DNA of 64,000 nt from Obesumbacterium proteus (GTDB lineage Bacteria; Pseudomonadota; Gammaproteobacteria; Enterobacterales; Enterobacteriaceae): positions 1,302,001-1,366,000 of the forward strand of contig NZ_CP014608.1 in assembly GCF_001586165.1 (NCBI RefSeq). The letters are read 5' to 3'. Positions within the stretch are counted from its first letter, which is position 1. The number at the start of each line of letters is the position of its first letter. The position numbers were made by a program, and so were the translations under genes. The notes beneath the pieces are model-generated. The model made no database searches. It was not told where the DNA came from and was given only the letters and a program-made list of their open reading frames with translations. Below, piece by piece: positions 1 to 7,636 of the stretch.

Positions 1-1
1 A

Positions 2-667
2 GAGCTCAGCGCGATTTTTGATGATTTCATCGATATGGTGCCAATGGGGCAAAAACTGTTTGGCAGTTTGAATCCGGTGCGTACCGGCGGCCCGATGCAG
101 GTCAGCATTGCGTTTGCCGAAGCGCACGCCAAAGGCTATCCGTATAAAATTGACGGGACGATTCGTCGTGAAGTCTTCAGCCGACGCGGCGGTGTTTATT
201 TCGGCACCCTGCATTTGCTTAGTTATCCGGCTAATTACCCACAGCCTATCTATCGTTTTGCTGACTTCAATGCCGGATGGTATGCCAGCCGGAATGCGGC
301 GTTTCAAAGCGCCGTCAGCCGCGTTAGCGGAATTAAACTCGCGCTGGATGGCGATTTGATTAACTACGGCACTGATAAACCCGGCTCCACGGAGCTGGCG
401 GTGCGTTCGCTGGGCAAGCGTTTGGATATGAGCGATTCCAGCATCCGTCGAGCGTTAGAGAAAGGCGATAGCATCGATTTCGAGAAAACGTCGCTCTACA
501 AACAGGTATATGCGCTGGCCGAGAAATCGAGCGGTAAAAAGCTGCCGCGTGAGATCCTGCCGGGGATCACCTTGGAAAGCCCTAAGATTACCCGCCAACT
601 GACCACCGCATGGTTTGCTAAACGCGTGGATGGGCGCTGGCAGAAGTGCATGGCCAAGGCGCGTTAA
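2..667 (+). CDS. yaiW: YaiW-like DUF1615 lipoprotein, C-terminal part
   Basis: This is the last 221 codons of a gene cut by the left edge; the frame is open from base 2 and the true start is not in view. The residues agree with what I recall of the DUF1615 family, whose E. coli member YaiW is a surface-exposed outer-membrane lipoprotein encoded beside sbmA and linked to uptake of proline-rich peptides. The lipobox is outside the window, so surface location is inferred from the family. A weak terminator-like hairpin follows at 739-760, and the next gene (feaR) is a separate unit. The family assignment is fairly secure; the role here is not shown by the sequence. Confidence 0.75.
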   Translation, partial: ELSAIFDDFIDMVPMGQKLFGSLNPVRTGGPMQVSIAFAEAHAKGYPYKIDGTIRREVFSRRGGVYFGTLHLLSYPANYPQPIYRFADFNAGWYASRNAAFQSAVSRVSGIKLALDGDLINYGTDKPGSTELAVRSLGKRLDMSDSSIRRALEKGDSIDFEKTSLYKQVYALAEKSSGKKLPREILPGITLESPKITRQLTTAWFAKRVDGRWQKCMAKAR

Positions 668-738
668 TAATTGCGCGATGCTTCGCATCTTACACTTATC
701 CTTGTTGCTCAACTGTTAATCAGTTGTTATCGTGAAAG

Positions 739-760
739 GCGTCTACTATTGGACGCTTTT
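739..760 (+). terminator. weak hairpin after yaiW
   Basis: A five-base-pair stem (GCGTC 739-743, GACGC 752-756) with an eight-base loop is followed by TTTT. It is the only plausible transcript end between yaiW and feaR, but the stem is short. Confidence 0.4.
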
Positions 761-802
761 ACCACCGTTGAGTTGCAATAAGATATCCGTGTGAGGTAGC
801 GC

Positions 803-1714
803 ATGACGACATCCAACCCGTTAAAAGACGCTGATTTTGAGGGCTGGCTGGCCAGTATTAATCAGGCCTGTGGGCGTTTTGCTGCCAAAACACTGGGGGA
901 AGGATTTAGTGGTTCGGTGCAGGAGTTTCGCTCCGGTGCTCTGCGTTTGAGCATGGTTGATATTGCGCAAACCAAGCTTTACCGAACGCCAAAGGAAATT
1001 GCCCAGAGCGACGGTTCTTACTTTTACACCGTATTTCAGCTCAGCGGTCATTCTGAAATGGAACAAGAGGGGCAGCGAGCGCTGCTTTCGGCGGGAGATA
1101 TCACCCTGATTGATGCCGCTAAACCGAGCACTTTTACCTTCAGCGATACCTCTAGCCAAATCTCATTGCTGCTGCCGCGTGGCTATCTTGAACGTAATTT
1201 GCAGTTTGCCGATTTGCGCTGTGCGCAACGTTTGGCGGCGGGCGCGCCGATGGTGCGGCTTAGCCAACAGCTGGTGCAAGAGAGTATGCGTAATAGCGCG
1301 TTAGATCAGCAGGAAAGCGAAGCGGTTTTAGATGCGGTGGCTACCTTACTGCGTCCGGTGCTGATTGCGCGTGATGATGATGCGCCACAGGATAAAGTAT
1401 TTAGCCGCACGCTGACTTTTATCGATAAACATATTCAGTCGGAATCGCTGCGGCCAGAGTGGATTGCCAGCGAAGTGGGCGTTTCGGTGCGTAGCCTGTA
1501 TCGCATGTTTGCTCGCAAAGGGCTGGTGGTGGCGCAATACATCAAAAACCGCCGTCTTGATCTCTGCGCTAACGCTTTGCGCAGTGCGCCGGTGCGGCAA
1601 AAACTGTCAGATATTGGCTACTCGTGGGGCTTTGCCGACCACAGCCATTTCTCTACCGCGTTCAAAACGCGTTTCGGCATTACGCCGGGCGAATACCGCA
1701 AACAGTATCGTTAG
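803..1714 (+). CDS. feaR: AraC-family activator FeaR of aromatic amine catabolism
   Basis: A 303-residue protein, the usual FeaR length (about 300). The N-terminal two thirds is a cupin-like sensor region and the last 100 residues carry the AraC double helix-turn-helix, with the second helix region readable as FADHSHFSTAFKTRFG close to the C-terminus. In E. coli FeaR activates tynA and feaB in response to 2-phenylethylamine, tyramine and dopamine oxidation products. Here feaR lies directly upstream of tynA on the same strand. The start has GAGGT at 793-797, six bases before the ATG. Gene identity is supported by the sequence and by both of its known targets being adjacent. Confidence 0.9.
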   Translation: MTTSNPLKDADFEGWLASINQACGRFAAKTLGEGFSGSVQEFRSGALRLSMVDIAQTKLYRTPKEIAQSDGSYFYTVFQLSGHSEMEQEGQRALLSAGDITLIDAAKPSTFTFSDTSSQISLLLPRGYLERNLQFADLRCAQRLAAGAPMVRLSQQLVQESMRNSALDQQESEAVLDAVATLLRPVLIARDDDAPQDKVFSRTLTFIDKHIQSESLRPEWIASEVGVSVRSLYRMFARKGLVVAQYIKNRRLDLCANALRSAPVRQKLSDIGYSWGFADHSHFSTAFKTRFGITPGEYRKQYR

Positions 1715-1995
1715 TCTCATCTTCGTGAGTTTGTCATCTGCGACAAAGCTGATGGCATACACAACAAATTAATCCCCCCGATGAATTGCTATGTTTGAGC
1801 TGGGTCAGTCGATACTGGCCTTGCATAACCGTAGCAGCGCGTGGCGGCAGACCAACAATAAGACACCAAAAAAGTCTCTAAAAGATCTCTTGAGGAACCG
1901 ATTTTCAACAGCACGCTCGTATACCAGGTCGAGATTATCCCGCGCACTGATTCACTGACATGAATGCCAACTTTTAGTGGTGAGGTAATAAAGCT
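1715..1995 (+). promoter_or_regulatory. feaR-tynA intergenic region with FeaR-like site
   Basis: At 1730-1747 there is an inverted repeat TTTGTC-N6-GACAAA. It also contains TGTCA (1732-1736), eight bases, then AAA (1745-1747), which fits the TGNCA-N8-AAA motif I recall for E. coli FeaR. A related repeat lies upstream of feaB at 6119-6135. It is probably the activator site for tynA, though it lies about 250 bases before the tynA start codon. No clear sigma-70 promoter was picked out. Confidence 0.5.
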
Positions 1996-4311
1996 ATGTT
2001 TTATAAAACCCAGTCCTATAAAAAACTGACTCGCAAAACAATGATGAAAAAACGCCTGCCGGTTGCGATTGCGCTGGCGCTCGGGCTGTTGACGTCTGCG
2101 GGCTGGCAAAACAGCGCACAGGCACATGGTGCGGCGGCGCATATGGTGCCGATGGAGAAAACGCTGGCTGAATTTGGGGCGGATGTGCAGTGGGATGATT
2201 ATGCCCGCATGTTCACCATTGCCAAAGACGGCGCTTATATCAAAGTGAAGCCCGATTCCAACGAAGCCATCGTGAATGGCAAACCGTTGAAACTGGCGGT
2301 GCCGGTGGTGTTTCGCGACAAAGTGGCCTATATGTCGGAAGACTTTATCAATGAAGTTTTTCAATCTGGCTTAGACCAGACTTTCGCCGTTGAAAAACGC
2401 ACCCATCCGCTTAATCCGCTGAGCGCAGATGAAATCAAAACGGCGGTAGAGGCGATCAAAGCTTCAGATAACTATCACGATAACTTCCGCTTTACGGAAA
2501 TCTCTCTGCGGGAGCCGCCAAAAGAGGAGGTTTGGCAGTTTGTGTTGAGCGGAAAAAACGTTGAGCAGCCGCGTCAGGCGAATGTCACCGTGCTGGATGG
2601 TAAGCACGTTGTGGAAAGCGTGGTGGATTTAACCGATAAAAAAGTGGTGTCGTGGACGCCAATCAAAGATGCGCAGGGCATGGTGCTATTGGATGATTTT
2701 GCCACCGTTCAGGCGGTGATAAGCGCCAGCACTGATTTTGCCGCCGTGCTGAAAAAGCGTGGAATTGCCGATCCCAGCAAGGTGATCACCACGCCGCTGA
2801 CCGTGGGTTATTTCGATGGTAAAGATGGGCTAACGCAGGATCAACGCTTGCTCAAAGTGATCAGCTATCTGGACGTGGGTGACGGCAACTATTGGGCGCA
2901 TCCGATCGAAAACCTTGTGGCAGTGGTCGATCTTGAACAGAAAAAAATTATCAAAATAGAAGAGGGGCCGGTGATCCCGGTGCCGATGGCTCCGCGTCCG
3001 TATGATGGCCGCGACCGCAAAGCGCCAGATATTAAACCGCTGGAAATCGTTGAGCCGGAAGGTAAAAACTACACCATCACCGGCAATACCATCCACTGGC
3101 AAAACTGGGATTTCCACGCGGGGTTGAACTCTCGCGTTGGCCCGATCATTTCGACGGTGACCTACAACGATCAGGGCAAAAAGCGCAAGATCATGTATGA
3201 GGGATCGCTGGGCGGTATGATCGTTCCTTATGGCGATCCGGATATCGGCTGGTACTTCAAAGCCTATCTTGATTCCGGTGATTACGGCATGGGCACGTTA
3301 ACCTCGCCGATTGCCCGTGGCAAAGATGCGCCGTCGAATGCGGTGCTGATCGACCAAACGATCGCGGATTACACCGGCAGGCCGATGGCTATTCCGCGGG
3401 CGATCGCCATCTTTGAACGTTACGCAGGGCCAGAATATAAGCATCAGGAAATGGGGCAGCCCAACGTGAGCGCCGAGCGCCGTGAGTTGGTGGTGCGCTG
3501 GATCAGCACCGTGGGCAACTATGACTATATTTTTGACTGGGTATTCCATCAAAACGGTACGATTGGCATCGACGCGGGTGCAACGGGGATCGAAGCGGTG
3601 AAAGGCGTGAAAGCGCGCACCATGCAGGATCCAACCGCCAAAGAAGATACCAAATACGGCACCCTTATCGATCACAACATCGTCGGAACCACGCATCAGC
3701 ATATCTACAATTTCCGTTTGGATATGGACATCGACGGCGAGAACAATAGCTTGGTTGAGCTGAATCCTGATGTGAAGCCAAACGATCGTAGCGGCCCACG
3801 CACCAGTACCATGCAGGTGGATCAGGTCGATGTGAAAACTGAAAAAGAGGCGGCGCAGAAGTTTGATCCTTCCACTATCCGACTGTTAAGTAACTCGACT
3901 ATCACCAACAAGATGGGCAATCCGGTTTCTTATCAACTGATCCCTTACGCGGGCGGAACTCACCCAATCGCCAAAGGGGCGAACTTTGGTAAAGACGAAT
4001 GGATTTATCATCGCCTGAGCTTTATGGATAAACAGCTGTGGGTGACGCGCTATAACCCAGAAGAACGCTACCCTGAGGGGAAATATCCAAACCGTTCTAT
4101 TCACGATACCGGTCTGGGGCAGTATTCTTCAGACAACCAGTCGATTGAAAATACGGATAACGTGGTGTGGCTGACCACCGGCACCACGCATGTGGCGCGC
4201 GCGGAAGAGTGGCCGATTATGCCAACAGAATGGGTGCATGCGCTGCTGAAACCGTGGAACTTCTTCAGTGAAACGCCAACGTTGGATTTGAATGGGAAGA
4301 AGGGGGAGTAG
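1996..4311 (+). CDS. tynA: periplasmic primary amine oxidase (copper/topaquinone)
   Basis: A 771-residue copper amine oxidase that oxidises primary aromatic amines to aldehydes, with release of ammonia and hydrogen peroxide, in the periplasm. The Tyr of GNYDY (about residue 509) is the residue converted to topaquinone. Copper ligands are the two His of THQHIYNF and the His of TTGTTHVARAEEWP; the catalytic-base Asp is in YLDSGDYGMG. An N-terminal signal peptide ends near NSAQA/HG. I chose ATG 1996 because GAGGT at 1982-1986 is well placed; ATG 2041 has no ribosome site. The product aldehyde is the substrate of the convergent feaB. In E. coli tynA lies next to feaB with feaR on the far side of feaB, so the order here is rearranged. 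Confidence 0.95.
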   Translation: MFYKTQSYKKLTRKTMMKKRLPVAIALALGLLTSAGWQNSAQAHGAAAHMVPMEKTLAEFGADVQWDDYARMFTIAKDGAYIKVKPDSNEAIVNGKPLKLAVPVVFRDKVAYMSEDFINEVFQSGLDQTFAVEKRTHPLNPLSADEIKTAVEAIKASDNYHDNFRFTEISLREPPKEEVWQFVLSGKNVEQPRQANVTVLDGKHVVESVVDLTDKKVVSWTPIKDAQGMVLLDDFATVQAVISASTDFAAVLKKRGIADPSKVITTPLTVGYFDGKDGLTQDQRLLKVISYLDVGDGNYWAHPIENLVAVVDLEQKKIIKIEEGPVIPVPMAPRPYDGRDRKAPDIKPLEIVEPEGKNYTITGNTIHWQNWDFHAGLNSRVGPIISTVTYNDQGKKRKIMYEGSLGGMIVPYGDPDIGWYFKAYLDSGDYGMGTLTSPIARGKDAPSNAVLIDQTIADYTGRPMAIPRAIAIFERYAGPEYKHQEMGQPNVSAERRELVVRWISTVGNYDYIFDWVFHQNGTIGIDAGATGIEAVKGVKARTMQDPTAKEDTKYGTLIDHNIVGTTHQHIYNFRLDMDIDGENNSLVELNPDVKPNDRSGPRTSTMQVDQVDVKTEKEAAQKFDPSTIRLLSNSTITNKMGNPVSYQLIPYAGGTHPIAKGANFGKDEWIYHRLSFMDKQLWVTRYNPEERYPEGKYPNRSIHDTGLGQYSSDNQSIENTDNVVWLTTGTTHVARAEEWPIMPTEWVHALLKPWNFFSETPTLDLNGKKGE

Positions 4312-4335
4312 GAGGAGTAGTTTATTCTTCGGCTG

Positions 4336-4569
4336 TAACCCCCTCCCAACCTCCCCCTTCGCAGGGGGAGGAGCAGATCGAACTCTTCATTACTATCGAG
4401 GCACATTCGGCTCCCTCCCCTTCGCAGGGAGGAGCAGATCAAACTCTTCATCACTATCGAGGCACATTCGGCTCGCTCCCCTTCGCAGGGAGGAGCAGAT
4501 CGAACTCTTCATTACTATCGAGGCACATTCGGCTCCCTCCCCTGCGAGGGGGAGGGCTGGGGTGGGGGC
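4336..4569. repeat. C-rich tandem repeat between tynA and feaB
   Basis: Three tandem units of 61 bases start at 4368, 4429 and 4490, each beginning GAGGAGCAGATC and containing GAGGCACATTCGGCTC. They are framed by pyrimidine-rich inverted blocks (CCCCTCCCAACCTCCCCC near 4340, and GAGGGGGAGGGCTGGGGTGG at 4546-4565). The block style matches the pair of repeats at 25127-25356, so this is probably one family of intergenic repeat. The last G-rich block (4548-4568) has four runs of three or more G separated by one or two bases, a canonical G-quadruplex pattern on the + strand. It lies exactly between convergent gene ends. Confidence 0.8.
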
Positions 4570-4577
4570 AGTTGTTC

Positions 4578-6077
4578 TCAATACCGCACACACACCGTTT
4601 TGGTTTCGGTATAGGCATCCAGCCAATCAGTGCCAAAATCACGTCCGGTTCCTGACTGTTTCACGCCGCCAAACGGCATATTCGCATCGATCAGCGTATG
4701 ACTATTCACCCACACGGTGCCTGCCTGAATACGCGGAGTATAGGCCATCGCGGTTTGCAGGCTGGTGGTCCATAGGCTGGCGGTGAGGCCAAAGTCGGTA
4801 TCGTTGGCCTGATGCAGCGCATTTTCGGCGTCTTTTACCCGAATAAGGTTAACGACGGGGCCGAAAACTTCTTCTCGCGATAAATTCAGCGCGGCATCAG
4901 GGTTAATCACCAGCGTTGGGGGAATATAAAAGCCCTGCGCATCAGGCCCTGTAGCTCCGCTGATCAGCTCGGCATTTTTGGCTTTAGCATCTTGCAGATA
5001 AGACGCGACTTTGTCGCGATGCTGGCGTGAAACCAATGGATTTATTTGGGTGGTGGCATCCATACCGGGGCCGACGGAAAGCGATTTTATCGCTTGTTCA
5101 AAACCGGCAACCAGATTGTCGAAAATCGGCGCTTCGATATAGATACGTGAACTGGCGGCGCAAACTTGCCCTTGGTTGAGGAAACTTCCCGCCATCAGGC
5201 CTTCAATCACCTGTTGCTGATCGGCGTCTTTCAGCACGATGGCCGGATTTTTACCGCCTAGCTCCAGAGTGACTCGCGTTAAGCGGTCGGCAGCGGCACG
5301 GGCAATGCCCTTGCCAACCGGCGTTGAGCCAGTAAAGCTGACCTTCGCCACCAGCGGATGTTCGGTTAAGGCTTTGCCGCATACCGATCCTTTGCCGGTG
5401 ACGATATTAAATACGCCATCGGGAACTCCTGCTTCGCTGGCAAGTTCGGCCATGCGTAGCAGGGTTAACGGCGTAGTTTCAGACGGTTTAATGACGATAG
5501 AACATCCCGCCGCCAGCGCTGGCATGACCTTCCAAATCCCAATCATCAGCGGGAAGTTCCACGGCACGATACCGGCTACCACGCCGATCGGTTCTTTGCG
5601 GGTGTAAGCCATATATTTCGCACCGGCGGGCATCGGTATCGATACATCCATGGTTTGCCCGGTGATTTTGGTGGTGAGACCGGCGGTATAGCGCATCCAG
5701 TTCAGCGTGCAGCCCACTTCGAAGGCGCGGGAAATATTAATCGATTTGCCTTGTTCCAAGGTTTCTAGCTGCGCCAGTTCTTCTGCGTGTTGTTCTACGA
5801 GGTCAGCGTAGCGTAGCAAAATGCGCTCACGCTCGGCGGGTAAACGCTGTGACCACACACCGGCGCAAAAGGCCTGATGAGCCGACGTGACCGCGCGCGA
5901 AACGTCTTCGGCGTTGGCGTCAGCCGAAGAGGCGATCTGTTCGCCGTTTGCGGGGTTATAAATTGCTAAGCGCGCATCCGACGTGGAGTCGCACCACTTT
6001 CCATCAATATAAAGTCCGTGCTGACGGTCCAGAAAACGCGTAACGCTGTCGAGGATTGCTACTGTGTTGTCGGGCAT
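4578..6077 (-). CDS. feaB: phenylacetaldehyde dehydrogenase
   Basis: A 499-residue NAD-dependent aldehyde dehydrogenase matching FeaB along its length. It converts phenylacetaldehyde, the TynA product, to phenylacetate in the cytosol. Visible signatures are the Rossmann-side VPWNFPLMIG, the general-base Glu in LELGGKNPA and the nucleophile Cys in GQVCAASSR. The start has GGAGGG just upstream on the minus strand. An inverted repeat TTGTC-N7-GACAA (6119-6135), 42 bases before the start codon, resembles the repeat upstream of tynA and is a likely FeaR site. No paa (phenylacetate degradation) genes are in the window, so the further fate of the acid is not visible here. Confidence 0.93.
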   Translation of the reverse strand: MPDNTVAILDSVTRFLDRQHGLYIDGKWCDSTSDARLAIYNPANGEQIASSADANAEDVSRAVTSAHQAFCAGVWSQRLPAERERILLRYADLVEQHAEELAQLETLEQGKSINISRAFEVGCTLNWMRYTAGLTTKITGQTMDVSIPMPAGAKYMAYTRKEPIGVVAGIVPWNFPLMIGIWKVMPALAAGCSIVIKPSETTPLTLLRMAELASEAGVPDGVFNIVTGKGSVCGKALTEHPLVAKVSFTGSTPVGKGIARAAADRLTRVTLELGGKNPAIVLKDADQQQVIEGLMAGSFLNQGQVCAASSRIYIEAPIFDNLVAGFEQAIKSLSVGPGMDATTQINPLVSRQHRDKVASYLQDAKAKNAELISGATGPDAQGFYIPPTLVINPDAALNLSREEVFGPVVNLIRVKDAENALHQANDTDFGLTASLWTTSLQTAMAYTPRIQAGTVWVNSHTLIDANMPFGGVKQSGTGRDFGTDWLDAYTETKTVCVRY

Positions 6078-6562
6078 AAGCCCTCCCGTCGGTCGAAAAA
6101 TGGATTAGTAGAGTGGGGTTGTCGTGGAGCGACAAAACCAGTCATCACCTCATGAGTCTATAACAAGGATAGTTTTATCTTTTTGCTGTGTCTGACATTC
6201 GATTGGTGGGGTATGACAGAGGGAGGCAATGCGCTTAAGCGGTTCTCTAACCGCGGGGATAGTCACGTAGACAATAGGGTTACTCATGTTAGTATATATA
6301 AGCAAAAGCTATTGATGTGTTTGTTTCATTCATACAAAGATAGGACGTCTTGTTATGAAAACATCCATTTTTGGCGTTACCCCAATCAGCGTTGATGTCT
6401 GCGATTTAGAACGGCAGATGCCTGCTTTCGCGCATTTTTTCTCCTGTTTTAACCTTGTTCAATCGACCGAAACTCTTCCTCACAGAGCGGATTAGCTGCG
6501 TCTGTAGTGTAGCCGAGTGCCGCGCTTTTTGTTTTTACTAGCATGGAACACAGCGAGTATTT
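6078..6562. promoter_or_regulatory. divergent feaB / yhiI upstream region
   Basis: This 485-base stretch must hold the feaB promoter (minus strand) and the yhiI promoter (plus strand). The FeaR-like repeat TTGTC-N7-GACAA is at 6119-6135. One short ORF (6355-6495) is listed separately as doubtful. I see no other gene. Confidence 0.5.
6355..6495 (+). CDS. doubtful 46-residue ORF upstream of yhiI
   Basis: A short ORF with an ATG at 6355 and an AGGA about ten bases upstream encodes a 46-residue peptide beginning MKTSIFGVTPISVDVCDLER. It has no membrane segment or motif that I recognise. It could be a leader peptide, a gene remnant or chance. The only support is the start context, so confidence is low. 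Confidence 0.2.
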   Translation: MKTSIFGVTPISVDVCDLERQMPAFAHFFSCFNLVQSTETLPHRAD

Positions 6563-7636
6563 ATGGATATCAAAAATAGAAAACGTCTCACTTTTTACTC
6601 AATCATTATCATCGCCATCGTGGTGGCCTTTGCCGCGTGGTGGAGCCTGCGTGCGCCAGGTTTGCCTGACGGATTTGCCAGCAGCAATGGGCGCATTGAA
6701 GCCACGGAAATCGATATTTCGACCAAAGTGGCGGGGCGCATCGATAAAATCGTGGTGCGCGAAGGCGATTTTGTGAAGCAGGGCGACGTACTAGCGCACA
6801 TGGATACGCGTGTTTTGAACGAGCAGCGTATCGAAGCCGAAGCACAGATCCGTGAAACACAAAGCGCAGTCGCCACCGCGAAGTCGTTACTGGCACAGCG
6901 GCAAAGTGAAAAACTGGCAGCGCAGGCGGTGGTGAAACAGCGTGAAGCGGAATTGAACTCGGCGAATAAACGCTATGCCCGTTCACAAGCGCTGTCTAAA
7001 CGCGGGGCGGTGTCGGCTCAGCAGCTTGATGACGATATGGCGGCGGCGCAAAGCGCTCGCGCAGCGTTGGAATCCGCTAAGGCTCAGGTTTCAGCCGCGC
7101 AGGCCGCTATCGAATCCGCACAGGCGGGCATCATTCAGGCCAATACGCGCGTGGAAGCGGCTAAAGCCACCGAACGCCGTATTACCGCTGATATTGAAGA
7201 CAGCGCCTTGAAAGCACCGCGTGATGGGCGGATCCAGTACCGCGTGGCTGAGCCGGGAGAGGTGTTAGCCGCGGGGGGCCGCGTGCTGAATATGGTCGAT
7301 CTCAGCGATGTTTACATGACGTTCTTCCTGCCAACCGAACAGGCGGGCAGGGTTGCAATCGGAAGTGACGTGCACGTTGTCCTTGATGCCGCGCCAACGT
7401 TGCGTCTGCCTGCGAAAGCCACCTTTGTGGCCAGCGTGGCGCAGTTCACGCCGAAAACGGTCGAAACCGATAATGAGCGCCTGAAGCTGATGTTCCGCGT
7501 AAAAGCGCGAATTTCCCCTGAACTGCTGGAAAAATACCTCGAATACGTGAAAACGGGTTTGCCAGGTATGGCCTATGTGCGTTTGGATAACAGTAAAAGC
7601 TGGCCAGAAGATCTGGATGTGAGGTTGCCGCAATGA
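6563..7636 (+). CDS. yhiI: HlyD-family membrane fusion protein YhiI
   Basis: A 357-residue periplasmic adaptor: one N-terminal membrane helix (about residues 9-27), a lipoyl-like half motif starting SNGRIEATEIDISTKVAGRI, a long Ala/Gln-rich alpha-helical hairpin (about 80-190), then the second lipoyl half (APRDGRIQYRVAEPGEVL) and a beta-barrel. It matches E. coli YhiI closely. Such adaptors link an inner-membrane transporter to an outer-membrane channel. The stop overlaps the rbbA start by four bases (ATGA), and rbbA in turn overlaps yhhJ, so the three genes are one translationally coupled operon. The exported substrate is not known. Confidence 0.9.
   Translation: MDIKNRKRLTFYSIIIIAIVVAFAAWWSLRAPGLPDGFASSNGRIEATEIDISTKVAGRIDKIVVREGDFVKQGDVLAHMDTRVLNEQRIEAEAQIRETQSAVATAKSLLAQRQSEKLAAQAVVKQREAELNSANKRYARSQALSKRGAVSAQQLDDDMAAAQSARAALESAKAQVSAAQAAIESAQAGIIQANTRVEAAKATERRITADIEDSALKAPRDGRIQYRVAEPGEVLAAGGRVLNMVDLSDVYMTFFLPTEQAGRVAIGSDVHVVLDAAPTLRLPAKATFVASVAQFTPKTVETDNERLKLMFRVKARISPELLEKYLEYVKTGLPGMAYVRLDNSKSWPEDLDVRLPQ

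Noticed and set aside
1789..2364. 191-codon minus-strand ORF over the start of tynA
   Set aside because: It overlaps a certain gene and its composition (His/Arg-rich) is that of an antisense shadow.
4292..4786. Open frames of 77-164 codons in all directions across the tynA-feaB junction
   Set aside because: They run through the low-complexity tandem repeats and into feaB antisense; the protein sequence is itself repetitive.
6183..6395. 70-codon ORF upstream of yhiI
   Set aside because: Poor start context and no coherent protein features; the region is better read as promoter DNA.
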